From NCBI RefSeq assembly GCF_910592395.1, contig NC_088325.1, positions 9,426,109 to 9,490,108 on the forward strand: a stretch of DNA of 64,000 nucleotides, given 5' to 3'. Positions 12,084 to 22,328 of this stretch are shown here, one piece after another. The first letter of the stretch is position 1. Every line of letters starts with the position of its first letter. The notes under the pieces are model-generated. The model ran no database searches, was not told the origin of the DNA, and was given only the letters and a program-made list of their open reading frames with translations. The translations under genes and the position numbers were made by a program. The DNA is from Lineus longissimus. Taxonomy: Eukaryota; Nemertea; Pilidiophora; Heteronemertea; Lineidae.

Positions 12084-15000
12084 ATGGCGCCGATGGAAGA
12101 CTTAAAGAGCAAACGCAAAGGACTGCGTGCCCGTTGCACGAGGGCTATCAACCGCCTTAAAGAGAACATCGATAAGGACACGATTTCGCTGCTGAGACTT
12201 GAGCGAGAACTGGATGCCCTTGCAGCGGACTTTAGACAGGCATGTGACATCAATACTGATATGATTTCGCTGGTGGAGGAAGATTCGACGGATGCTGATG
12301 CATTTGTTCATTGGGAGGCGGAACTGATTGAGGTGTATTACAACTTTATTGATGAAGCCGCTGCCCATCAATCGAAGCTGGCCAAAGCTCGGCCACCTTC
12401 CCCCCCAGCTTCTACTAGTGGGCCTGCATCCGGTGCTGCTGTCATCACGTCGCCCCCTGCTGGACTGGTTCCTGTGTCATTGCCGCCAGTCACTGCTGTC
12501 ATCACGTCGCCCCCTGCTGGACTGGTTCCTGTGTCGCTGCCAAGCGGTACTACTGCTGCTGCTGCCACGACGGCCCCTCCTGGGCTGTTTTCCGCCTCGC
12601 TGCCGACTGTTCCTGCTACGTTGCTACCTGGTTTTGGTCCGCCACCCGGCTTGTCCCCAGTGATGACTGCTGCTGGTCCATTGTCGCTGTCAAGTACACC
12701 GTCCATTGGTGTACCGCTTGCCAGCCCGTCTTCGATGCGGTCTGGTGTTCGACTCTCTGCCGGAGTCGCGTTGGATCCAGAGCCCACCTTCGACCGGTGG
12801 ATCGATGAACTGGTGGAGTTTCAAGAGACGGTATTGCCCGGTGGTGTCAGTGGTGAATTGACTATAGCGTCTGCCCTCTATCGCATAGAGGCGGGTAGAG
12901 ACATTCCTACATTAAAGATAAAATCGTTCAGCGGTAAAGCGATCGATTATGTAGACTTTATCGATAGCTTTAAACTACACATTCATGAGAAACCACATCT
13001 CAAAGATGATGCCCGTCTTGCGCAATTGAGAATGCATCTCTCTGGTGATGCTGAACGTTTGATAGCTGGTTTAGGATGTGCAGGTGTGATGTATGCAACC
13101 GCGTTGAAACAACTTAAGGACCAATTTGGGGCCAGCAGTGTAGTTGCTCGTGCCTTTATTGATAGAATTGCAAGGGGTAAAAAGATTGATAATTCTAGAG
13201 ATGCACTTCGTGATTTCTCCATTGATGTTATTAATGTCATCGCAGGTCTGCAGCGCCTCCAGTACTTCGCTGATGTGAACGCCGTTGCAACTCTACGCCG
13301 CATCGTCCAGCGTCTCCCTGATTACCTCATTGACAAGTGGCAGGACACAGCCGCCCATATTCGCGAGCGTGACCCTATACGCGCGCCATCAATAACCGAT
13401 CTGTCCGATTTCCTACGCAAGAAAGTCAGGGCAAAGTGCGACCCAGACTTTGGGGATCTCCGCTCCACTGACAAGGGTGTTGCTGGTAGTAAGTATGAAA
13501 AGCAAGGTACCGGTAGTCGCTCCTTTGCTGCGCAGGCTGTCAAGTATAAGTGTTACATCTGCTCTGAGCCACACAAGGTGCCTGAGTGCCCCACATTTGT
13601 CAGTAATTCAGTCTCAGAACGTCACAATCTTGTCAAGACATATAATCTGTGTTTTTCATGTCTTGTCAGGGGTCATCGATCTAAAGACTGCAGGTCGAAG
13701 AGGAAATGTGGGAAAGCTGGATGCACTAGGTGGCATCATGTGATGCTACATGTTGACTCTCCACCTCCGATTGTCCAGTCTGCTCCTTTTTCAGGTTCTG
13801 CCACAGCGGCTATTGACAAAAATGGTATTCTGCCTGTAGTTAGGGTGTTGTTTAGGGCTGAGAATGGTAGGATCAGGCAGGGGAATGTCTTGGTTGATTC
13901 AGGGTCAACGACCAACATTATCCGGAGGGATTTTGCAAGAGGTTTGGGCCTCCAGGGCAAGAACGAGCCCATTGAAGTTCAAGTTGTTGGTGGGTCACAG
14001 CAGGGCCAGCAGGATAGTCGTAGACTAAAGTTCTGGATTTCCCATTTGGATGGAGGGGAGGAGCACTTAGTTGAGGCTCATGAGATGGATTGCACAGTAT
14101 CTGAGGTCTCACCTTTGAACATGGAATATTTGCATTCATTTTCTCATCTCAGGGATTTGAACATCTCCCACCCTGGTGGTCCAGTCGACCTAATATTGGG
14201 GGTTCAGTACAGTCATCTCCACTCAGAGGAAGAGGTCAGGCGTGGATTGGATTTTGAGCCCATAGCCAAGCGCATCCCACTGGGTTGGTATGTAATCGGT
14301 TCTGAGGGGAAGGCCCCTAAGCGGCTGTCTGTGAATCTGGTTAGGAAGGTCGATATGTCTGACTTGTATGATCTGGAGGTGCTTGGGGTCAGAGCCCCAA
14401 CTTGTCAATGCCCTGTTGATCCCATGTCCTCAGAGGACAGGAAGTCTCTAGCGCTGTTGGAGAGATCTGTGAGTCTGGAGGGGGACCGATACATGATCGG
14501 TTTACCCTGGAAGAGAGATCCCTGTCTCTTGCCTGACAATTATTGCCTGACCAAGAAGAGGCTAATCTCTTTGGAAAGGAGTCTGTCTCGTACTCCAGAG
14601 AAGGCTTTGCTTTATGATGCCGCCGTCGAGGAGTATGTCGACAAGGGATGGGCCGTAAGGGTTGACCCCTGTGATCTTGAGAAGAGGCCTAGGTTTTATC
14701 TGCCGCATCATGGCATATACCGTCCTGATAAACTCAGCACACCCCTAAGAGTAGTCTTTGACCCAGCTTGTCAGTTCCAGGGTGTCTCCTTAAATTCTTT
14801 TCTATATAAGGGCCCAAATTTGATTGGAAACTTGTTTGGAGTATTGCTTAGGTTCAGGGAGGACTTAGTTGCTATTGTGGGTGACATCTCTAAAATGTTC
14901 CTTCAGATTTTGTTGAAGCCTGAGGATACCGAGGTGCATCGTTTTCTGTGGCGAAACCGGGATGACACTAGAGACCCTGAAATCTTCAAGCTGACCAGAG

Positions 15001-17681
15001 TTGCATTTGGTGATCGATCATCCCCTGACATGGCGAGCCTAGTGATGTTGAAGATAGCTGAGCGCCACAAGACGTCTCATCCGGAGGCTGCCCAGGTCCT
15101 AGAAGAAGATCGATACGTGGACGACCTGATACATTCCTGTGGAAAGACAGACGTTGCCCGAGGCAAGATGAGTGATCTTGATGAAATCCTAGCGACAGGG
15201 AGCTTCAGAGTCAAGGAGTGGTACATTTCTCGTGGTATCGGTAAACCTGAAGGTCAGCCAGCTAGTGTGCATAGTGGTGAGTCTATTAGTCTTGGAGGTA
15301 GCGGTAACGATAGCGTCAAGACCCTTGGGGTCTCTTGGGATCATAGCACTGATTTTATCCATTTCAAGGTGAAGGATCCACCTGACTCGTCTTTGACTAA
15401 GAGGTCTGTATTGTCTCATCTGTCAACTCTCTTTGATCCACTTGGTCTTGCTACCCCAGTCACAATCACTGCCAAAATTGCCATGCAGGACATTTGGAGA
15501 CTCAAGGACTTTGGTTGGGACACTGGTCTGCCCCCCGACCAGGTTCAGCGATGGAATGAGATTTTCTCCAGTTTCAAACAACTTGAGACAGTGTCTGTCC
15601 CTAGGTCAGTTAAACCAGACGACGCATTTGGAATTCCCCAACTTCATGTTTTCGGGGATGCCAGCATTCATGCATATGGGGCTGTTGCCTACATGCTGTG
15701 GCCAACAGCTGATGGTATTAGCGTCCGCCTGTTCTCGTCTAAGGCTAGGGTGGCCCCACTCCACCAAACCACAATTCCGCGCCTTGAGCTGATGGCAGCT
15801 CTCATTGCCTCACGTCTGGCTAAGACTATTCATTCTGAGCTGCGTACCAAGCCTGAGGTCCACTTGTGGTCTGATTCTGAGATTGTCCTCCACTGGGTCA
15901 AGTCTGACTCTCTCTCCTTGAAGCAATTTGTTGGGGTAAGAGTTGCTGAAATTCAGGCAACCTGGGATCCCTCAGTTTGGAAGTTTGTCCCAACAGCCCA
16001 GAATCCTGCGGATGATCTCACCAGGGGATTGACACCAGAAGAGATGGCCGGTCGCTGGATTGAGGGGCCAGAGTTTCTGAGGAAAGGAGAGACACATTGG
16101 CCAGCTCAGCCGTCGAAGATTGCTGAAAGGGATTGTGAGAAGAGACCGGAAAGACAACCCCCCAATATGTCTGCATCAGCTGTGAAGATTGTTCCACCAA
16201 TCAAGTGTGAAGACTATTCAAGTTGGCCTAGACTTATCAATGTGACAGCATTGTGCCTCCGCTTCTTTGGTAATCTGAGGGCCAGGGCAAGAAAGGAGGA
16301 TATAAAGACCGGAGAGCTTGAACCAGGAGAACGAGAAAGAGCTGAAAGGTACTGGGTTTCTACTGCGCAGAGAGGGCTCATTGATTGGGAAACTCGTTGC
16401 AAGGATCTGGCTCCCTTTGAGGACAATCAGGGTTTGCTCAGGGTAGGAGGTCGTCTTCGCAAGTCTCCGCTGTCCTATGATGAAAATCATCCTTTTCTCC
16501 TCCCAGCATCTTGCCACATTTCCAGATTGTTGATGAGAAATGTCCACTGGAAAAATGGACATTGCGGGTCTGAAAGTACTCTCTGCCATGGCCGGAGAAA
16601 GTACTGGTTTCTGAGAGGTCGGAATTTGGCACGTCAGATTGTTAGAGATTGTGTGGTGTGTAGGAAATTGCGCAAGTCTCCACTGGTCCCTTGGATGGCT
16701 GACCTACCCAGTGAGCGTCTTGCATTGTTTGCTCCAGTCTACAGTACTACAGGCCTTGATCTGTTTGGTCCATTCTTCCTCAAATGTGGTAGAAATAAGA
16801 GCACGAAGGCTTGGGGAGCCATCTTCACCTGTGGTACTGTAAGGGCAGTACATCTTGAGATTGTGGAAAATTTGTCCACTCAGGCATTTCTCCATGCCTT
16901 CAGGAGATTTGTCTCGCATCATGGATGGCCGTCAACTATCATCTCAGACAATGGTAGCTCCTTTATCAGCACGGAGAAGGAGCTAAGAAAACTTGTACAT
17001 GAAGGGCGAGAGCAAATTCAAAGGTTTGCCGTCCTCCACCAAGTCAAGTGGCGTTTTATAACCCCTCTAAGTCCAAACCAGGGAGGATTTTATGAATCAC
17101 TTGTAAAATTGGTCAAGAAAGGTCTCAAGTTAGTTGTTGGACAACAAACCCTCACGTGGAATGAAATGTCCACAGTATTCGCGGAGGTCCAGAATCTGGT
17201 CAACTCCAGGCCATTGGGTTATAGTTCAAATGATCCCAATGATTTACAGCCCTTAACGCCCAACCACTTTCTTCTTGGAAGAGCATCGGCTGAAACGCCA
17301 CAAGGTCCATTCAACCCAACCAAAAATCTCCACAAGAGATTTGAATTTACCCAGAGTTTGGTAAATCAGTTTTGGACACGGTTTGTTCGGGAATATTTGC
17401 CCACATTGCAAAGAAGGTCTAAGTGGCTTCGGAAGGACAGAGAGGTTCAGGTTGGTGACATTGTCCTTTTGGTTGATCCAAGTGCAGTGCGCGGTCAATG
17501 GGAGCTAGGTCGAATCGAAGAAGTATTCCCTGGAGACGACGGTGTCATCCGCAATGTTCGCGTCAAAGTCAAGACCGGTTTCAGGAATCGTTCAATTCAG
17601 AGATGTGTTCCTATCCTAGAGTGTGATGGTGAGGACAGTGATTTCGTTGAAAGTGAGGAGGTGGTTCATGAGGACCAATAG
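12084..17681 (+). CDS. BEL/Pao gag-pol polyprotein (1,865 aa)
   Basis: This single intact ORF encodes the structural and enzymatic polyprotein. I start it at ATG 12084 (MAPMEDLK); the ORF is open upstream only to a non-ATG codon. Domains in order: a charged N-terminal helical part; a Pro/Ala-rich linker (about 110-220); a DUF1759-like gag (about 274-420, KIKSFSGK); zinc knuckles (CYIC at 490, CFSC near 523, then a Cys/His tail); an aspartic protease (VDSGS, Asp605); reverse transcriptase (YVDD 1011-1014); RNase H (GDAS Asp1192, RLELMAA near 1235, SDSE near 1264). Integrase has an HHCC zinc domain (about 1478-1530) and catalytic D1559, D1622 and E1671. A DUF5641-type C-terminus follows (VQVGDIVLL). 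The order protease-RT-RNaseH-integrase and this set of domains are diagnostic of BEL/Pao. All catalytic residues named are present and no stop interrupts the frame. Confidence 0.95.
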   Translation: MAPMEDLKSKRKGLRARCTRAINRLKENIDKDTISLLRLERELDALAADFRQACDINTDMISLVEEDSTDADAFVHWEAELIEVYYNFIDEAAAHQSKLAKARPPSPPASTSGPASGAAVITSPPAGLVPVSLPPVTAVITSPPAGLVPVSLPSGTTAAAATTAPPGLFSASLPTVPATLLPGFGPPPGLSPVMTAAGPLSLSSTPSIGVPLASPSSMRSGVRLSAGVALDPEPTFDRWIDELVEFQETVLPGGVSGELTIASALYRIEAGRDIPTLKIKSFSGKAIDYVDFIDSFKLHIHEKPHLKDDARLAQLRMHLSGDAERLIAGLGCAGVMYATALKQLKDQFGASSVVARAFIDRIARGKKIDNSRDALRDFSIDVINVIAGLQRLQYFADVNAVATLRRIVQRLPDYLIDKWQDTAAHIRERDPIRAPSITDLSDFLRKKVRAKCDPDFGDLRSTDKGVAGSKYEKQGTGSRSFAAQAVKYKCYICSEPHKVPECPTFVSNSVSERHNLVKTYNLCFSCLVRGHRSKDCRSKRKCGKAGCTRWHHVMLHVDSPPPIVQSAPFSGSATAAIDKNGILPVVRVLFRAENGRIRQGNVLVDSGSTTNIIRRDFARGLGLQGKNEPIEVQVVGGSQQGQQDSRRLKFWISHLDGGEEHLVEAHEMDCTVSEVSPLNMEYLHSFSHLRDLNISHPGGPVDLILGVQYSHLHSEEEVRRGLDFEPIAKRIPLGWYVIGSEGKAPKRLSVNLVRKVDMSDLYDLEVLGVRAPTCQCPVDPMSSEDRKSLALLERSVSLEGDRYMIGLPWKRDPCLLPDNYCLTKKRLISLERSLSRTPEKALLYDAAVEEYVDKGWAVRVDPCDLEKRPRFYLPHHGIYRPDKLSTPLRVVFDPACQFQGVSLNSFLYKGPNLIGNLFGVLLRFREDLVAIVGDISKMFLQILLKPEDTEVHRFLWRNRDDTRDPEIFKLTRVAFGDRSSPDMASLVMLKIAERHKTSHPEAAQVLEEDRYVDDLIHSCGKTDVARGKMSDLDEILATGSFRVKEWYISRGIGKPEGQPASVHSGESISLGGSGNDSVKTLGVSWDHSTDFIHFKVKDPPDSSLTKRSVLSHLSTLFDPLGLATPVTITAKIAMQDIWRLKDFGWDTGLPPDQVQRWNEIFSSFKQLETVSVPRSVKPDDAFGIPQLHVFGDASIHAYGAVAYMLWPTADGISVRLFSSKARVAPLHQTTIPRLELMAALIASRLAKTIHSELRTKPEVHLWSDSEIVLHWVKSDSLSLKQFVGVRVAEIQATWDPSVWKFVPTAQNPADDLTRGLTPEEMAGRWIEGPEFLRKGETHWPAQPSKIAERDCEKRPERQPPNMSASAVKIVPPIKCEDYSSWPRLINVTALCLRFFGNLRARARKEDIKTGELEPGERERAERYWVSTAQRGLIDWETRCKDLAPFEDNQGLLRVGGRLRKSPLSYDENHPFLLPASCHISRLLMRNVHWKNGHCGSESTLCHGRRKYWFLRGRNLARQIVRDCVVCRKLRKSPLVPWMADLPSERLALFAPVYSTTGLDLFGPFFLKCGRNKSTKAWGAIFTCGTVRAVHLEIVENLSTQAFLHAFRRFVSHHGWPSTIISDNGSSFISTEKELRKLVHEGREQIQRFAVLHQVKWRFITPLSPNQGGFYESLVKLVKKGLKLVVGQQTLTWNEMSTVFAEVQNLVNSRPLGYSSNDPNDLQPLTPNHFLLGRASAETPQGPFNPTKNLHKRFEFTQSLVNQFWTRFVREYLPTLQRRSKWLRKDREVQVGDIVLLVDPSAVRGQWELGRIEEVFPGDDGVIRNVRVKVKTGFRNRSIQRCVPILECDGEDSDFVESEEVVHEDQ

Positions 17682-17837
17682 ATATTGTGTTTTTGTGCCT
17701 ATTGGTCTCGCCCCATATTCCATCATCATATTCCGTCATTCCAAGTTTAGTCTATTATAGACATTTCTATTTCTATATCATAAAAAATTAATGCGTCCGC
17801 GTTATAATCATAAGCGCGTCCTTTGGCGCCCGGAGGA
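17682..17837 (+). other. BEL/Pao 3' noncoding region with putative polypurine tract
   Basis: These 156 bp lie between the stop codon and the right LTR. They end in CCCGGAGGA, whose CGGAGGA (17831-17837) is the likely plus-strand priming site. There is no room for an envelope gene. Confidence 0.6.
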
Positions 17838-18557
17838 TGTTTTGAATATTGCGCCTATTTTCCCAGTTATTTGCCTATCGTCACCTTTGACATGTTCTTT
17901 CGCTAACTTTAACTTGCGCGCGCGCTGAGACAACCCCGCGTCGTGAGTTGCGATGACGTAACATGCGCTTCAGCCATTTCGATTTGTCAGGGAAGGTCTT
18001 CGCGGACTTCGTCCCTCTTTTTTGTGGGTTTTTTGTAACTCTTTATGATTTGAATCGGGAGGTTTTAAGATTCAGGTAAAAGCAAAATATGTATAGAAAC
18101 CCCTAGCCCACTGTCATTCAGAATAGTTAAAGGTGTACATCAAAATCAAGGTTTGATTGTCCGTTGTCTTGAATGCTTCGCCAGAAGTTTCGATGAGTGC
18201 GCGCCTCGTGCGATGCGTACATCTATGCATTGAGCATGCACTCTGTGTATAGGAGCAACGTCTCCCAGCGATTTTACAGTACCAATATCATTATGTCATG
18301 TACTAAGTTGTGAGAATATTTAGGACTGCTTTCAATGATCTGTGTGACAGTAATATGAAGTTTTAGTTCTCCGTGTAAGACCATGTTGTAGGGAAGACAA
18401 ATTTGAGGACATTTGTATACTACAAGTATGGTTGTGATGTACTGTTTCTGATTGTGACACATGTTTGTACTATTTCAGAAAACCCCATGTTATGGTGTTA
18501 AAAGAAGATTAGAAATCGACTCCCGAATTGTTGAGTTTTCCATCCCTGTCTCCACCA
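17838..18557 (+). repeat. Right LTR of BEL/Pao element
   Basis: 720 bp, collinear with 11324-12043, with one substitution seen (C near 18333 where the left copy has T). It is followed directly by the GCAAC duplication at 18558-18562. Confidence 0.92.
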
Positions 18558-19519
18558 GCAACGACATCCTATTTTTATATAAAAGATTGAAATAGTTCTC
18601 ATTTGGCTTTCTCAAGGTGAAGAGTAGATGTGTATAAAATTTGTTCATCATCCTTGTTAATCTTGAAGTTATAAGGCACATACAGGGTGTCTGATGCATG
18701 CTGTATGTCTAGACGACATTGAAACTTGTCTAGATGTATTCTACAAGTGACAAGCTATACAGAAATGTATCAGCTTGTGTGAGAGTAAGGTACTGCTAAG
18801 TCTACAGCCGCTGGAACAGGGGTATGCATGAAATGACGTCGCGTCATTTTTGGAGGCAGGTAGGAATGGTCTCCGCACTGGCGAGTTAGACCATGCAGAT
18901 TATTCATTGGATTGAGGTTACCCATCCTACAAAAAAACACGTGACCGGACACTGGAAACTTACGCCCTCAAATTGAGTTCAACGAGTGAATTGCCGTCAA
19001 GCACAAGTCTATGTAATGGGTGAATGGGGGAGACTGGTGAAAGAGTCTAGATATGTTAACATTTCATTTTGGTAAAGGCAGTCTGCAGACCTCGGCGTGG
19101 TGGGACCGGTGTGACAGCGGATATAGTCCCCCTGGAGTTATAGTCCGGTAGCATTGTATTTGACCAATTAAGCAGCATGATCTATTGTACCGCTAACCCT
19201 AACCAAAACATTTAGCAATGCGGGCTATTGTTACACGGACTATCAGCCCTAGGACTACTATCCCTTGCACACCGGGCGTGGGCGTCGGGCGTGATAGTGC
19301 GTCCGGGCGTCTTTCATCATAAGCCGTTGTCATTAATAATTTATAGTTGGTTAATAACAACCATTAACATGATTAATGTTTTTTTGTGTGTAATTTTGCC
19401 TATATTAACCAGGTTCTATTCTTCCAAGGTGTGTTTCGGTCTGCTTAAACTTGGATGAACCCGCCTCCAACGACAAGCATGTGACTATTGTGCAGTAGTC
19501 ATTTGTCATTATGAAATAA

Positions 19520-19985
19520 GGCTTTCTCTTGAGTTAACTGGCTGATTGGGAATTTGTGTGATGATAGACATGTTGTCTCTTGAGTTGACTGGCTGGTTGT
19601 GAATCTGTCTGAGGAGTTGAAAGGCTGTGACTGTCTGATTTGGAATTTGTGTGATGAGTTGACATGTTTTAATGCTGTCTCTTTAGTTGACTGTCTACTG
19701 TCTGGTTGTGAATCCGTCTGTTCACAGGCTGAAAAGCTGTATTTTGAACTAACTGGCGAGTTATATGTTTGAAGGCGGTCGCTTGAGTTGACTGGCTGGT
19801 TGTGAATCTGGATGCGGAGTTAACATGCGTTAAGATTGTCCCTTATGAGTTGAGGGCCTTGTTATGTGATTCTGTCTGATGAGCTGAAAGGCTGCAAGGC
19901 TGTCTTATGAGTTCACTGGCTAGTTGTGAAGCTATCTGATAAGTTGACAGGCTGTAAGGCTGTTACTTGGGTTGACTAACTTGTT
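19520..19985 (+). repeat. Degenerate minisatellite
   Basis: Phrases such as GAGTTGACTGGCTGGTTGTG and AATCTGTCTGA(T/G)GAGTTGA recur about every 55-65 bp with heavy drift. The units read as G+T-rich on the + strand. No function is apparent. Confidence 0.6.
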
Positions 19986-20832
19986 TTTAAATATTTCTGA
20001 GAGCAGTGTTTGTGCTATTTCTCAGTTTGTTTAATCTAATTTTTGTCTAAAACGTTATTCCATCAGGTCTTCTCTTGGGATGTTGTACATGTAGTGTCAA
20101 AGTATAGCTGGTGTGTAAGCTGGCGAACGTCGTTTTCATGAAAAGGTCAAACTGAGATTTAGATAGGCCTTCGATTACCTAATAAAGATATATCACTTTC
20201 ATGTAACAAATAAAACAAGGACATGCTGTGGGAAGTATTTCAAATTGATATTTGCTTTAAAAAAACCCACATATGCTGTGAAGGAATGTAACCAAATTCA
20301 GATTTCGGATTTGGAATTTCGTATTTCGTATTTCGTATTTGAAATGCGCTTTATGTGCTTTTGAAAAATAGCAATTCCTCTCTCGAAAGGTCTCTTGTAA
20401 CAGTCATGACAGCGCTTGTTTGGAGTCACATGCTGAAACCTTAGAGAAGCTAAAACATAATAAATGTAATCATTGCAGCCACTGTAATTGGGTAATGATC
20501 CATCTGCAAGTAGTTTCATCATGGCAATTTGTTTAGTTGACCTAATGGAAGCATTGCATTGGAAAACGTTGTTATTTCTACAATAATTTATCGACGCAAA
20601 TATCCATACAATGATTTTTTTTGGTTGCCATCCGATAGCGTTAATTGTGCTAATTCGTATAATCATATCATGAATAGTTTCATACATTTTCTAACTTACG
20701 GATTTGGCTCAGCTATTCATCTACATCGATGCAATCAAGTGCCATGTACTCCAGACCAGTTTTGAATATTGAGTTCAAGCTAGATGTTATCACGACCTTC
20801 TGCACATTGGATCGATCAGTGATCTCAGATGA

Positions 20833-20868
20833 TGACGTCATAATCAGCGGGATGAGGCATTGACGTCA
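20833..20868. promoter_or_regulatory. Pair of consensus CRE octamers
   Basis: TGACGTCA occurs at 20833-20840 and again at 20861-20868, starts 28 bp apart. This is the consensus binding site for CREB/ATF family factors. The pair lies about 1.4 kb upstream of the receptor start codon and could act as a distal element. Binding is inferred from the motif only. Confidence 0.35.
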
Positions 20869-21890
20869 AAGCTTCACACTCATCTCGAGCACTGGTTTGA
20901 TCGCAAGACCAAAGCGAGATTGCTCGTCTGAGACGTAATCATGCCAGTATTTCCAGGAACAGCTGGTATAATACTGATCTACCTAATATAAGGTATCTAC
21001 GCCGAAATACCCCTGGATTTTAATAAATGTTGATGTTTATTCATGTTTGAATACAGTTTACACCAACACATAAACCTTAAAATAAATATTTTATTTCAAA
21101 TCCAAACTCATAACAATTTAATTTTCAGTTCAACGTTATTCTCCAAGACTATCTGCATAGTATGAGGAGGTTCATACAATATTTTTACATGATATTCGAA
21201 CAGTACAATAATAATTAAAGATAAGGTGATATTTAACGCTATTTTCTCATCAAAACCTTTTTCAATCCTACTGTAACTAATTTACAAACGAACAAACGTA
21301 TACTTGCTTTACACTGCCTTTTCGGACGTGCTCACTGCAACTCGATTCTAGAATTAATGAACGCCATTTCCATCCATGCAAGGCATTAGCATTAGGGTAC
21401 TTGAACTGGGTCGACAAATCTCGGATGCTACGACTGCACTTTAGCCCAAAGGTGGAAATGTCTCACGGATTTGTGTGCCAAGCCAGAGTAGCAAACATTA
21501 ACCCTTGGTTTCCTCAAGATCGACAGAGCCAGCGATGAAATTAATGTAAATAACTAATTAACAATCGACAATGCATTCTTCTTCCCAGCGGAATTTAAGC
21601 CATGTAAAAGATTGTTAATTTAGAGGGTATCATACCATGCGACAAATTACGGATTGAAAGTTGGCATGCGCCAAAAAAGGACCAAGTCATTGCCTAAGGA
21701 CACACGCGTTCAGGCTTTCGGACATAGAACAATAATATAGCTGGAATCCATGTAGTCGATCTAGTACAGGTGTATGTCATATCATGGAAATACATGTAGT
21801 TCTTCAATGCCAGTAAATAACAAACCGGTATTAGATCGACGAAACAAAAGGAAGTAGGACAACTACATGTATATATCATTATTAAGTGAT

Positions 21891-22282
21891 CACGTGTTGA
21901 TATACATAATTACAATTATATATACATTTATAATTGCTTCCTTGTCCAGATACATTATTTGACTGTCCCGTCAAACATCATATCATCGTCTCGATTTACA
22001 TTCCTGTTACAGAAAAAGCTTGTAAAAAATACTATCAATATGTTATCTGATCGACGGGTATACCAGGCGTTTGGGCTGATAATCAGAAATGTCCAAGCTG
22101 ATGTCTGTCATAAAACTTTATGCCGTGCCACCAAGGGTCACCGGATTCAATGAAATAGCGCTAAAAGGAGTCCTTACGTTTAAATGGAGTTACACGGCAG
22201 AGATTTAGCTAAGATATCAGTATGAACTAATTACACTATCCTTGAAGTCAATTACCTTTGAAGAACTTGGAGCGTAATCGCC
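21891..22282 (+). promoter_or_regulatory. Presumed promoter/5' UTR region of the receptor gene
   Basis: This is the DNA directly upstream of the receptor ATG at 22283. A TATA-like run (ATTATATATACATTTATA) lies at 21915-21932. No transcription start can be fixed from sequence, and an upstream noncoding exon cannot be ruled out. Confidence 0.25.
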
Positions 22283-22328
22283 ATGAAAATTCTACCAATA
22301 TGGGCACTTTCGATACTCCAGTTTGGAG
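22283..22328 (+). CDS. Receptor exon 1: signal peptide
   Basis: It encodes MKILPIWALSILQFG plus the first base of a Gly codon: one Lys followed by a hydrophobic core, as in a signal peptide. It ends at the consensus donor GTAAGT (22329). The ATG context is CGCCATGA. In-frame continuity with exon 2 (GGT Gly) supports the start. Confidence 0.8.

Larger units (their letters stand above)
11324..18557 (+). mobile_element. Complete BEL/Pao LTR retrotransposon
   Basis: The element is 7,234 bp. It has two 720-bp LTRs beginning TGTTTTGAATATTG and ending TCTCCACCA, one long gag-pol ORF, and a perfect 5-bp GCAAC target duplication. Reading the LTRs side by side I find one difference, T at about 11819 versus C in the right copy, so the insertion is very young. 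There is no second ORF that could be an envelope. A purine-rich block (CGGAGGA, 17831-17837) abuts the right LTR and may be the polypurine tract. I could not identify the primer-binding site. All structural parts are intact, so the copy may still be active. Confidence 0.95.
18563..21890. other. Noncoding region upstream of the receptor gene
   Basis: No gene is supported. It holds a palindrome with AAATGACG and CGTCATTT arms (18831-18849), a degenerate minisatellite (19520-19985), a short TTTCGTATTTCG array near 20310-20340, and a pair of CRE octamers (20833 and 20861). The 129-codon minus-strand ORF at 20298-20687 overlaps the short array and has no recognisable domain. Confidence 0.45.

Noticed and set aside
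12084-12096. TGGCGCCGATGG as a BEL/Pao primer-binding site
   Set aside because: It resembles a tRNA-CCA complement but lies 42 bp inside from the LTR end and within the start of the ORF. A primer site normally abuts the LTR, so I left it unassigned.
12368-12787. 139-codon minus-strand ORF inside the BEL/Pao element
   Set aside because: It is the antisense shadow of the Pro/Ala-rich linker of the gag-pol frame and has no start context or domain.
20298-20687. 129-codon minus-strand ORF
   Set aside because: No domain, signal peptide or splice structure. Its end runs through a short TTTCGTA tandem array.
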